A DNA stretch of 64,000 bases, from contig JAUFSD010000001.1 in the NCBI GenBank assembly GCA_033030425.1, forward strand, positions 1,364,001 through 1,428,000. Reading direction: 5' to 3'. The notes beneath the pieces are model-generated. The model saw only the letters and a list, made by a program, of their open reading frames with translations, did not search any database and was not told the origin of the DNA. This DNA comes from Verpa conica. Lineage: Eukaryota > Ascomycota > Pezizomycetes > Pezizales > Morchellaceae. This document shows positions 48,959-60,485 of this stretch, one piece after another. Position numbers and translations under genes: made by a program. Each line of letters opens with the position of its first letter. Within the stretch, counting starts at the first letter, position 1.

Positions 48959-51900
48959 TGCAGCAGAGACGGAACAATGGCTCGTAAAATTCAACCAAGT
49001 ATGTGGAACCCTATTCTAACTCGCTACCCAGCTACACGATCTCCGATTGGAAGAAGGATAATTCTTACAAGGCGGTTACGATTGGTGCAACTATTACATC
49101 TCATAAATGCAGACCTCTATGTCGCACTCAGAGCTATCACTCAAATCTGTTCGTCAAGTTTCGTAGCTCCACAATAAACGTACAATCGTTTCCCGTAAAG
49201 TACGGCAGTGATAGAATAAGTGCCGGTACATGGTCCCGGTACCCGGTAAACAAACATGCGTATTTCGTGCCTTACGACCTACATGTGCTCTAGGCGTCGA
49301 TGATTGTTCACTCCCCCCTAGCTAGCCTATTTGAAGTGTTCGGCGATAATGTATAATTAATTGCTACAACAAAACAATCTCATTAATAGGCCGGGTGAAG
49401 CGGTAATCATATTGTTGTTTAAGATTTTACTCCGTATTCCGCAAAAGCCGCGCCGAGACATCGAGATGTATTATCTCTAGGGCAATACATCTTGCTGACT
49501 GATTTCCGGTGCCAGCCTTTGACTAAATAACACTAAAACAACATCAGTGAAGGTTGGGGGCAGGGGTTTTGATGTTCCAGCTCCTCCGCTCGCTACACCA
49601 TTGCCGAAGAATCCCTCGGACCATCAGTTATAAAATTTACGGTGTTCATCCCGGGGTATATTTATGATCATCAGACGAACTGATGGAGTGGAGAGTAGGG
49701 CAACCTCTAAGACAAATAACTGTTATTTACACCAAAGGCAAGTCGGCGGTTAAATTCCGAGCCCGTTTTTCATGTTATGACTCAAAAGGGATAGGTACGA
49801 CGAATTATTTCCCCTGCCCCATGGCTTCGGGGGTTGAAAACCATAATCTCAAGTGCATGGTTTCGAACACGAGGTTCCAGAGAAAATGTTCCGCGGGACG
49901 GGAGAATAAATCCGGAACACGTAAACTGATTAGCATGATACCCGATTTCTACCCTTAACACTCCAACGGGACGGCGGGGATCGTGTTAGAGTCTCTAGGA
50001 CAATAAGACATCCCTAGACGTAAACCATAAGGAGAAGGTGTAATATAGACCCATTCCCTAGAGGCGACAAGGTATTGGTATGTGCTTTTTGATGTTTCGT
50101 TTCATTTCATGCACGCCCTCAAAAAAAAACTATTTTGGTCAGGCAAGAAATGGGGACAGGGAGTGGTAATTGTACTTTACACACCCGTGTTCGTCCCAGG
50201 GCCATTCGACCGAGAAAAATAATAGGTAGGTTCCAGGGATCGAGAAATTTTTTCGGGTTCCATTTCGTTTTTGGTTTAATGAAAGAATAGGCTACTCTCC
50301 ACCTTCTTGATCACGTATTACCAGCGGCAAATGAGATATCATAACCTAAAACCCTTAAAACCCAACTATACTGTGCCGCCGGATCAGCAACAGTTTACCC
50401 CCTTTCAGTACAGGGCCGATCATCTCCATGCCAGCGATATGTATACCAAGAGTCTTACGATCTAATGGTTTTGATATAACCTAGAGTGGGGTCTTTGAGG
50501 ACAACGTACAAGAAAATGCCCCTTGGTCATCACATTGTAAAGGTATAATCTCCGAAAGCAGATATCAAGCAAGGTTCGTACCGATCGTCCAACGTCAGAA
50601 CCTCCAATGAGACCTCTTAACGCTTCCAAGTAAAAGAGATATGAAACAACCATTGAAGTAGAATATGCAGTCGGGACTATGGTGTGGGGAAGTCAATACT
50701 GTGATGTGTACTTTTGTTTTTTTTGAAAGGAAAAAAAAAGGAGAACTGCCGACCCATCCATCCACCAGTTCCTGTTTATGCGTTGATATCTCCTTTATAC
50801 CCTTTACCCCGGTTCCTACTGCCCATTCGCCGGGAACTCAGCGTAATTTATTACTGATATCGATCGATACTCAGGGTGGACAGAATCGAAACGTATGTAA
50901 ACATCAGACCCTTAGAGTTGTATGTAACGCATCTACGTGTCATCCCCTCGACACTCAAGTCATGGATGGCTTTTGGTCAAAGAGGTTGCCCTACACAGAC
51001 TCCAGGTTTCTCTCTTGGTATTTGTTGGTTGCGTGTCTGCTAGGTATGTGTTGCGTGTGACAACACGATGGCTCTAGGCAACCATCGCAGCTTTGTCGTG
51101 CATGTGCTATTTTACCTGATCTTGGTACAGGCCAGTTATGGTTTCTGGGAAGATGACATGTATGGCAAATGTAAGGTAAAGGCGTGACATTGCAACAGTC
51201 AAGCCCCTGGAGAGGAGGTGAAAAAGCAATTGGAGGGGGCTTTTTACAATCTTCTGGCTCATCGTCTTGCAGCCAATCGAGCCGTCTAGGGGCGAAACGG
51301 TGGGAATGAGACTATTAATCCAAAAAGGGGACAACGTTAGTTGTTAGCACTTTCTCCACACGCTAGATCGCTCACGAAAACCGATGAACAACGGGCAAGA
51401 AAAAGAAGCACCGGCCAACTTGCGTAAAAACGTACCCCTGAATATGTCTCGCCTTCTGTCGGCATGTCGTTGTTGTTGACATTGGGTTCCTGTTCCTCAA
51501 CTGTTTCTATTGCGGTCCTGGCTATGCTTCTGAAACCTCACCAGTCACGTCATGGCGGATGTCGATTCGCCCTCCCACGTAACAAAGAAACGTCGGGTCC
51601 AGGAAACAGATGCTCAGTCCCAGCACCACGGGACATGGGGCAAAAAGCAAATGCCATATGCAGGCGCTGAAGGCGCAGCAAACGCGGCCCCTGCTCAGTC
51701 CTATCAAACGGGTTGTTCCGTGTTAAGCCGGTACAAAACAAGGACGCCCTTCTTTTTCGTGTGATAATGTGATAATTCAAGTGACAATAGTCGCCAGGAT
51801 CGACCAAGACTTTGAGTATCGCAAAATAGTAGATGAGTAACGCTTATACACACCTAAGTGAGTATACCCTAGCGGGAAAGCCAAGATTTCACGAGAAGAG

Positions 51901-53989
51901 TTATATTTTTATTCATAAAGGCCAAAAAACAAGATCTGTGGATCTTCTGAGATCCCGCTAAACATGCATCCTCTCTGCTTACCCCACATATACTACTAGC
52001 CTTGAGGTCTTAGAAACAGGAATAAAGAAGCTTTACGATGTGTCAATAGATATATGTAGTTATCTTTAGACCCAAGCCGGTGCCGTTTAGGGCTTATCTA
52101 GAGTATATTCATCACTTTAAGTATATTCAGGCCTTGATAGCTGCAAAATACCGTGGCCTGATAGGGCGTAGACGCAATTTCTAGATCATTCGGCTCGCAA
52201 ACGATAGCTTAAATCAAGCGAGGGGCACATGATCTCCGCAGCAAACTTGCCCTGGATAAGCTAAGTATAACTCAACTCGTCTTTGCGGGGGAGGCAGTGT
52301 AATGCTTGGTTCCTTATGACATCGACTGCCGTCGACACTTTAGATAATTGGGTCGCCTATTACAGCGTCCAGTGGAAATCACACGTATGAGACTTGGAGT
52401 AGGTGCTGGCATCATATGGAGCCTCTTTTGGGCATTTCTCTTGGTTGAGGAGAGGGGCATAAGCACCAACAATAAACCGTATCGCTATGTTAAGTTGGCC
52501 AGTATCAACTCCGTTACTTGGCTGTAGTACCTACAGGTTTTTCCGGTAGCAGCGGTCGCACATAGTAGTACCGATAGTAGCACAAGTCGGAATCCTTTTT
52601 GCCAATTGTGCCTCTAGGATTTGGGTCTCCACGTCGGCGTCTTCGCTTGTAGAGACAGCCAAGGTAAGCGATTGAGGCAGAACTGGGGAGTAGTTCGCTC
52701 CTTCTAGCAAGCATATCTCGTACGATACAGTACTGATTTCATGTAGAGCCTCACTCACACCTTCAAGCCACGAGCGCTCCCGGCGCCCAACTGAAAGGAG
52801 AAAAAACGCCAAAAAAGTGTGGAGGCAAATTTGGTCCCACTGGCAAGGGCCACATATACTCTAATTGAGAAACAAATCGACGGAATGGGCGCCCTGGGGT
52901 CTTGAGGCGTCTGATCTAGGCCCCTACACCAGTAACTTTCTTTTTTCTTTCTATATCACTGTTTTGTTTACCAAGTGGCACTCGAGTTTCGGGCTCTTGT
53001 TACAGTGCCTATTTGCATTTGGTGGTTAATTATCGTATTTATTGTCGCTTGTCCCGTGACTGAAACCTTTGCGGCCGCAACCACACAACACACTCATTCT
53101 GAACGATGGTTATTGGTGCCGGCCTTGACTTGCTTCTGTGACATGCAGAAAGAAGGGACGGAGTTCGTCTGTGCTTCGTTACACTGCCCCAAATAGCTAT
53201 ATTTTTATTCGGCAATATCTTTCGATCCTCCCAACACACCCAATTGTCTGTGCTCAGTGTGTTAAGCTCTTTTGTTTAAAAATAGCAAAGGGTCGATATC
53301 TTTTTGTGTGTTGACGAATCATATTTAGATTTTAGGGAGGTATTAGGAACATATCAAACAGAAAAGAAAACGCATTTCCCGACGTGTCGCGTATTTGCCG
53401 GTTGAACAAATGGTTTGATATACCTGAGTAGTAGAGAATTATGATGTAACCTTATTCCGCCATTGAGCAAATGTTTGTCGATTTCCGTGATTGTCTCGCA
53501 TAAGGTCTAGGTGATAGTCGAGATGGTGAGCGACATAGCCAAACTGGGAAATTACCTAGCCAGTATGTATGCGTGTGAATTACTTCTTTAGCAGATCGAA
53601 TCAATGAACGTGACGTTTTGGGAATAGATATCGGAGGCCGGAAGGGAGGATAGAGCGGGAAGGGAGAAGTGCAGGGAGCAGATATGTGCTTCGTCTAATT
53701 CTTACAGTTTGGGAACTTTGTGCCAAACCCCACCACCCGAACGTCATGGACATCATTGAACACTCCCTCTCCTGGCGAATACTGGGACATTGTTTTAATC
53801 GGTAGAGTAGACTGCCTAGGCCCTTGTACCTAGTTTCCCATGTCGGGCACTGCATAGGTACAGTAATCGCATGCAACTTTCGAGTTCGGGATGGGAATTT
53901 AGCGGTGTAGGATGAAAAGATACGCACAGTGATGTAAAGTGTGATTTTTCTCCCGGCTGGCTTTGTTCATAGGCGTGCGCCTCACCAAG

Positions 53990-54013
53990 CGAGGCTGGTG
54001 AAGCAAAGCCTCG
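53990..54013. repeat. Short inverted repeat
   Basis: CGAGGCT (53990-53996) and AGCCTCG (54007-54013) are perfect inverted copies around a 10-nt loop. GCTAGCTAGC follows at 54016-54025. Function unknown; may be chance. Confidence 0.4.
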
Positions 54014-54780
54014 GTGCTAGCTAGCACATACATCGTTTCCCATCTAGGCGAAGCCTAGCCAACAACCCTGTCAAGGTCTAGTAATGCGGGAGTCACCGAG
54101 TGGAGAGAAATAGGAATAGCTGGTAGGACTGCAGGATGCAAGATATGTTGGATTTGGACAGGCTGGTCTTCTTTATTCCTTTTCGGCCTACATATTTACG
54201 TTTCGTGGGGATTGGGAAAGCATACAGGAGGAGGTACATAGTCTGACGATGATGGGTTAATGCAGTTGTCGATTAATGGTGATGATGATGATGATGGTGA
54301 TGGAGGGGGGGGGGAATAGTTACAAGGGGTTAATTTGAGGGAAGTGGGTGGATGGGGAGTAGGGAAAATAGGTTTGGAGAAAGGAGAAAGAGTGAACAAA
54401 CCAAGTCGCTCTCTCACACTCTCATGGTCAACCTTTTTTGGACCAAGTGCGACCAGACTTGCAGGGGAACTGGTGCCTTGAGCATCAGCCCTGCCGACAG
54501 CGAGGTAGGTCCAGGACCCACTACTACCACCACCACACCGTCCACCCTAAGCACCCTCCATGTCTCACACTGCCCACCACGATACATGTACACACAGACA
54601 CAGACATGCGCGGGGGGGGAAGGTCAGACACACAACTCTTCCACCTGGCGAGGGGGGAGAGAAAAAAAGGCAATCTCGTCCAAGCCTATGTCATGCAGCC
54701 AACCAATCACCCACTTGCTGGGTAACGAGAGCCCGTCCCAAAAGAAGGACACCATCCATCCACACTCATAGCCCCCATCC

Positions 54781-55436
54781 CATATTTAAGAAGCCGCAGC
54801 ATCTGCTCTCACGTCTTTGCCCGAGAGTCCGTCTTACAAAAAGACTCGAAGATCTCCATTCCCACCGTCCTCATCCAGCCCTACAGAGTTCCCGGTTCAG
54901 ACTCATAGATAGGTAGATAGCCCGCCATCTTCGACAGCAAGGCACATCATAAGGCATTATTCTACCTCTTTAAACTTTCAACCTTTAATACTTAAGGTCC
55001 GAGTCTGCCTCGTTTATAGTCAAGACCCCCATTTTCGAGCTTCTATTTTTTCTCGTGTCTGCCTTCTGTCCCAGAAATCAGAAACCAGAAACCAGAGATC
55101 CTTCAATCGAGTGGCAATCTCTTGAGATCTTAAGGTACGTGGGAAGAACTACATTATTTATCTCCCCGCACTCCCGGATCGTCTAGCGTCATGTCTCTCC
55201 CATAATGTCATAATTTTCAGCTGGTTTCGAGTTTCGCTTCTTTTATCATAAGCCTTCGGCTGCTGGCCCGTTTGGCTGGCAGCTGGGGGCGTTTAACGCA
55301 TTTGTCTACCGAGCTCTAAAGCTAACCTGACCCAACGACCTTAGGTAGCGAGTGGGAAAAACAAGCATACTTCAGCTTGTTTCTGCTCAGCTCAAGTGTC
55401 TCTTCCATCAGTAATATCACAACACCACACATCATC
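54781..55436 (+). promoter_or_regulatory. Promoter and long leader of the C2H2 regulator
   Basis: Pyrimidine-rich sequence consistent with a long 5' leader. It contains the probable leader intron listed next. Long, intron-bearing leaders are common in fungal regulatory genes. Confidence 0.5.
55135..55344 (+). other. Probable 5' leader intron of the C2H2 regulator
   Basis: An AAG|GTACGT donor at 55135 and a GCTAAC branch site at 55320 precede a CCTTAG acceptor at 55344. This defines a 210-bp intron that would end 92 bp before the start codon. Confidence 0.5.
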
Positions 55437-57740
55437 ATGGCAGCTCCTCAGTCACTACCTGCCTCGTCGGTAGCCCCTGTTCTGAAATCAGAAACCCTAA
55501 CAGACTTTGTATTATTTGAAGAAAACGAGTCTATATATTACGACCCTCGACAGTCGTTTATCCATCAGAGCAATCCTCCATTCCACCAACAACCAATCCA
55601 CTCAGATAACTACGTTACATCATCAGCATCACGAAGTGGGGTGGTAGATTGGAGTGCAATGTTGGAAAACCAGAACAGCATTGAGAATCTGCAGTCACGG
55701 CAGCAGCAACAGGAGGCAGTTAGCAAACCATTTTACTCTATGGACCTACCACCAGCTACATCGGCTTCATCATTTGATAGCTACCCTGCATACCATCAGT
55801 ACAGTATGTCAGAGATCCCGAGTCCTATTACCTTTACAGACGGTCCGTCGATGCCACCTGCTCCGGGCGTGCTAGTTCACCCTCCTACGTTCCATTACCC
55901 ATCCAACATTCCTCAAGAGGACTACAGACAGAGCCCTTTCCCTTCTCCAGTCACTTCGGCTGGCGGCTGGGAGGGTCATTCTTCAGTCACCAGCGCGATT
56001 TCTGGTTCCGAAGCTGGCAGCAATTCTCCTTACCTGAATGACGACCACAGCCTATACAACCCTCAATACGCAACTGGTACGTACCTCGCCCAGCTTCCCA
56101 ACACTCCCCTGGGACAGTTGTTAACGAATACATCAACAACAGGTAGTGTCGACCCTTCGCTTATCAGCATACCTTCGCCTACTCAACTGAACGATGATGC
56201 TCCTGCTTCGGCCTCTTCATTTGGCTCCCCCGGCTGGCATTCAGCACCATCTCCTCCACCAATTTCCAACCCTTCATCCCCGGTATTTAACAAGCCATCA
56301 AAGTCTGGCTCTGTTGGTCGTCTATCCCCCTTCCCAACTCGTGAGCGTCCCGCTCCTTATCCGGTCCGAAGGCCATCAGTTTCATCTCAAGGCTCCCGCA
56401 GATCCCATGGATCACCAAGTGGACCTGGAAATTTGGAATGGTTTGAAGATATCAACACTGTACAGGGTGATCTTATTTCAGAACAGCAATTACAAAGAGC
56501 TGCAAGTGTTGAGTCTCACAGATCACGAGGGGCCAGGGCGCCAAGCAGTTCAGCTAGCGTCCCAAGTAGCCATAGTGGTGTGGGCTCAACAGGAAAAGAT
56601 ACCGTCTGCCCGGAATGCAACAAAAGCTTTAGGGATCTTAGGGCACATCAACTCACTCATCAGTTGGAGCGCCCGGTAAAGTGCCCAATCACAACATGTG
56701 AATACTCGAAAAAAGGGTTCGCCAGAAAATATGACTGCCAAAGGCACACTTTGACCCATTATAAGGGGACAATGGTCTGTGGTTTCTGTCCTGGTTCTGG
56801 GTCGGCAGCGGAAAAATCATTCAACCGTGCAGATGTCTTTAAGCGTCACTTGATGTCTGTGCACCATGTCGAGCAGACCCCCCCCAACGGTCGCAAGAAG
56901 GTTGGATCAAAGCAGGGTTCTTTTACTGCTTCTCCAACAGAGGAAGAACGATACTCTGGCGCATACATCACTGGAAAGTGTAGTATTTGCTCAGTCACTT
57001 TTGCTACAGCTCAACAATTCTATGAGCATTTGGATGAATGTGTGCAGCTTAAGGTTGTCCAAGAGGAGCCAGCTGCAGCATTCAACGAAATGAACCTCGA
57101 CTCTGTAAAGTTGGAAGACATGGAAGCCACGATTGGGTCTTCGAGCAAGAATGGCAAGCGATGCAATAAGCAATCAGAGGAAGACGATGAAGAAGAGGAA
57201 GATGGTGAGGAAGAAGACGACCTTCTCGAAGCCGACGAGGGTGAAGATGGCGCCGACGACGGAAAGGATGAAACCTTTACCCCACCCGGCCGAAAGCCCA
57301 ATGGGAAGCTTGGACGTACTGGATCTAAGCGAAACACTCGTGGAGGGGTTAAGAAGCCCGCCTCCGGCAATGGGAGCGGTGGCCTGCGTCCAAGGTGACA
57401 ATCAACTCACTCCCGAGGAATCGGGGGTGGCTCAATTCAAAAGCAGGCTTCTCGTCCGCGACCGAGGAAACGGAAGAACTTTCCTGCAGGGTGGGGATGT
57501 GCCCCACAACAGATGGTGACTAAACGAAGATGCCTCATGGTTTTCGACGGGCCGAAGCTATTGTGCCGAGATGAGATGATGATGAGTACCGAGTGGGAAG
57601 TAAAAGCCCAACTTGGCGGAGATACCTTTGTCTCTGACCTCGACTTCTGGACTATGAGGCGCGCTGAGGCTTTTTTGGACGCCGCACCAAGTAAGACCGC
57701 ACAGTCTACTGGAAACGGAATTGTGGGGGAAGCGAGGTAA
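55437..57740 (+). CDS. C2H2 zinc-finger transcription regulator, C-terminus interrupted by TGA
   Basis: The frame is open from ATG 55437 to TGA 57396-57398 (653 codons); an in-frame ATG at 55377 would add 20 residues. The first 380 residues are Ser/Pro/Gln-rich. Zinc fingers start at about residue 391 (CPECNKSF), with further fingers to about 475 (HLMSVHH) and a CSIC finger near 514. An acidic run and a basic tail follow. After the TGA the same frame stays open for 113 codons to TAA 57738, with RPRPRKRKNFPAGWG and VFDGPKLLCRDEMM. I recall similar segments ending fungal proteins of this type, so the extension is probably coding. A GTTAAG donor at 57348 with a CAG acceptor at 57446 (99 bp), or GTGACA 57395 with a GAG acceptor at 57466 (72 bp), would remove the stop. 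Otherwise the protein ends at 653 aa. Confidence 0.75.
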
Positions 57741-58550
57741 TCTGAGCCTGTAGGGCCGGTGCAGTTTATATCTTTCTTTGTTTATTATTTTGTAACATTT
57801 TATTTTATTTTTGACTTTGGTTTTTTTTTTGGCGCTGCATATTTTTTTTATGGTGTTATGTTTTTTTTTGTTCTTTTTTCATGAGCGATGATATATTGAT
57901 GGCTGGAACGGGTCTTTTTTGCAATCCCACCTCAAAGCAAAACATATTTTCTTTATGATTAGCATGATAGGGAATGGTGGATGGTGTACTTTGGGGGAAA
58001 GTTTTCTTTTCTTGTTTTTCTTTACTTCAGTTGCGATAGGCCGGTCTATTCGTTCTGGGGATGGGTTTCCTGGGGGTTATGGTCTTAATGGCCCGGGTTA
58101 GGTATTTTTTGGATCGAAACATGGCATGGGCGCTTTGAGGATTTTGGGTTTACTAGTATCTTTGCTTTTCTTTTCCTTGGTTGGACAAGAGAAGGGTATG
58201 GGGACGGACTATCTAGATGAATTAAAGGGAACAGCCTTTGTTTTTTGATCAAATCAATTCTCCAGTTGCCAGTTAAGAAAAATGATTTGTGAGCATGCGA
58301 GTGACCAAGAGTGATTGATCGCATGGGTTCTGGATTCACTGAGGTAGGTTTGTTACCCGGCTATTTCCGGATGGTAGGAGCCTCAGCTGCGGGCCGAGCC
58401 GAGGTCCATACACTTCTGTACATCACCAAACACTCCTAGAGGTTACATAGTCTACGTTCATGATATTACAAGACGTACGGGGATCTCAATTAAATCATTA
58501 TATATAACACGTGCTAGGTAAGATCAGATCTAACACCTAGCCCAATAGCC
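57741..58550. other. Intergenic region
   Basis: T-rich 3' flank of the C2H2 gene, then the promoter of the next gene. No coding sequence supported. CACGTG occurs at 58509-58514, about 40 bp upstream of the next start codon. Confidence 0.55.
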
Positions 58551-59532
58551 ATGCCGCCCATACCACTCCCGTCACCGTCAGCAACTCATAATCTCCTGTC
58601 TTCCTTTCACCACAATTCAGCACTGCCGAAACACACATTCTACTTCGTCGCCTCAGTAGCCTTCTCGATTCTCAACCGACCTGAAGAAATCCCCCGTGTG
58701 TGGAATTACGCACTTAACGAGGTGGCAATAAGGGGCAGCTCAGAGGAGGACTATGTACGGAAGGAGTTGGCAGGTGGATGTGTCTCTGCCACCAGCGATG
58801 GGGAGAGTGCATTGACAATACATAGAAAAATTAGAGAGGCGTTGTTGAAGAGTGCAGCTATTGGGGGTTTACCGAAAGTATGCTTGTTTCCTTTTACTTT
58901 TTTGTGGACGGGTTTAGAACCCGGCTCTGGGTGCACACGGCGAGTTCCTTTCCGTAGTTTGTTGTCTTGTCCCTGCATGGATGGGATGTGTGGATGTGTG
59001 GATGTGTGGATGTGTGGAAAAGGAAATAATAATAATAATTATGGGCTAATGATTTGTGATTATATAACTGCAGGCAATCAACTCCCTCAATCACCTCAAG
59101 TACTCCACACCACCGCATATCCTTAATGCACCTTCCCCGACTCACCGTAGGCTGTCACATAGTACACCAGACAAGACCTCGACTGAGATTCTAGACCGGG
59201 GGAAAACTTTCTTTGACAAAGTTTATGGAAAGGTCTCTCAACGTGTCATGGGCAGCATGAGTAATTCCTACGATGACTTAGGAGTTGTTGCGGAATTGAT
59301 GTACGCACATGTTTTTAGTAATGTTGAGGTGATAGGGGCAAGGGATACAAGTTTGTTACTTATTGCAGGGTTGATACCACAGAATGTCAACCCGCAGTTG
59401 AAAGGCCATCTCAAGGGAGCGTTGAATAATGGGGCGACTGTTGAAGAAGTTATGGCTGTGAGGGAAGTTGTATTGAAGATTTGTGAGAGGTCAGGGTGGA
59501 AGGGAGACGAGGCGGAGGTTGCAAAGTTGTAG
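58551..59532 (+). CDS. Carboxymuconolactone decarboxylase (AhpD-like) family protein
   Basis: Model: join(58551..58877, 59074..59532), 261 aa, junction in phase 0. The C-terminal part (about residues 160-255) includes YDDLGVVAELMYAHVFSN, a SLLLIAGLIPQNVNPQLKGH stretch and VMAVREVVLKICERSGW. This fits the AhpD/CMD helical fold; I do not see a clear CxxC redox pair, so peroxidase activity is doubtful. Fungal members are often annotated as CMD-family proteins of unknown substrate, some mitochondrial. The 196-bp intron is by far the longest resolved within a coding region here and contains a tandem repeat. The N-terminal half (residues 1-110) looks like a first, diverged copy of the same fold. 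Confidence 0.75.
58984..59015 (+). repeat. 8-bp tandem repeat (GGATGTGT)x4 inside an intron
   Basis: Four exact 8-bp copies in the intron of the CMD-family gene, followed at once by an AAT-type microsatellite (about 59025-59039). It explains the unusual intron length. Confidence 0.9.
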
Positions 59533-59979
59533 ATTGTCAATATGTGAGGAGTTGTATGGGTGCGCTAAATGATGGGTGCGAAATAGAGAAGGTACATAAT
59601 GAGTTTCCTAAGCATATGACGGGTGAAAGCATATAAAATCATAGTATAGACATAGATTGATTTGAAATACGGAAAAATAAGAGCGAATGGATGCTACTAG
59701 TAGAAAGGTTCTGTATATGGGTTTGAGGAATATGCCGAAATGATATATGACATCTGCCCGGCTCGATCCGAGTAATGGATTTACCTGAGGGTTGTGGTGC
59801 CTATGCTAATCTGTATATTCTGGGTACTTTGTATTTCGGGCTACTATGTGCTCCATCACCAATCCCGGGCGCGTGACATGGAATGTCACTCGGTGTTCCA
59901 AGTATCCACGTGTAAACTTAAGGAGTGGCCTATTTTCTGATAAAAGAATATATGTTATTAAATTTTTGGTTGAACATAT
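59533..59979. other. Intergenic region
   Basis: 3' flank of the CMD-family gene and 5' flank of the tRNA gene. CACGTG occurs at 59908-59913. No gene seen. Confidence 0.6.
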
Positions 59980-60051
59980 GCTCTGGTAGCTCAGGGGTTA
60001 GAGCATGCGATTGCAGATCGCAGGGTCGATCGTTCAAATCGGTCTCAGAGC
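59980..60051 (+). tRNA. tRNA-Cys (anticodon GCA), no intron
   Basis: A 72-nt cloverleaf. The 7-bp acceptor stem is GCTCTGG with TCAGAGC (one G-T pair). The D arm is GCTC/GAGC and the anticodon stem TGCGA/TCGCA encloses loop TTGCAGA, with GCA at positions 34-36. The T arm has loop TTCAAAT on a 5-bp stem with one wobble pair. A box (TAGCTCAGGGG) and B box (GTTCAAATC) fit RNA polymerase III promoters. A T7 tract follows immediately. Confidence 0.95.
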
Positions 60052-60058
60052 TTTTTTT
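60052..60058 (+). terminator. RNA polymerase III terminator of tRNA-Cys
   Basis: Seven T residues directly after the last tRNA base, a standard Pol III stop signal. Confidence 0.85.
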
Positions 60059-60485
60059 CTCAAATTTGCTTTCATAAACTACTACACTAATTATCTATGT
60101 AGAGGATAGCTATATTAAATCCTAGGGTTTTTAATCACGAATTGACTTATAGTGTGATTTTCGGGAACGATTTTCTATATATAGGGTTAGGTTTTTGAGG
60201 TAGTATAATGTATATATTATTTTTTTTCCCTGGTAGATTAAAAATCTAAATGGGTCCGCTAGGTCAGTTCACCATCAATTTATAATAAATAATATTGTAT
60301 TGGCTTTCGTGGATTTGGTCATTTTTCTGAGGGTTTGTCTACTGGTCTCGAGGAAAATTCTTGAAATTGATTTCACAAAGGTCTTGATGAGTATAATATA
60401 GCCTGCCATTGGTAGAACAAAAAAAAATGAAGATACAAGAATGGAATAATAGCTAAAGGGAGAATGAACCAAGTCGACTCAAGCT
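60059..60485. other. Intergenic region
   Basis: AT-rich sequence between the tRNA gene and the 3' end of the cellobiose dehydrogenase gene. No gene seen. Confidence 0.6.

Larger units (their letters stand above)
42953..54780. other. Large region without a convincing gene, about 12 kb
   Basis: I find no gene model with family content or consistent splicing. Composition changes along it: AT-rich at 43.2-45.9 kb, more even at 45.9-48.7 kb, mixed afterwards. It carries G or C homopolymer tracts (G8 43863, G15 44008, C9 45615, G11 46545, G9 46758, G10 54305, G8 54612), a CAG-type repeat (47828-47852) and an A-rich simple repeat (48906-48958). The largest open frames, 156 codons at 46375 (+) and 46993 (-), have random-looking composition. 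Confidence 0.5.

Noticed and set aside
50665..51060. 131-codon open frame (+)
   Set aside because: Begins in ordinary intergenic sequence and shows no family motif or splice context.
57395..57446. 52-bp intron at the end of the C2H2 regulator
   Set aside because: Length and acceptor are typical, but it shifts into a frame that ends after 24 codons and loses the family-like C-terminal segment.
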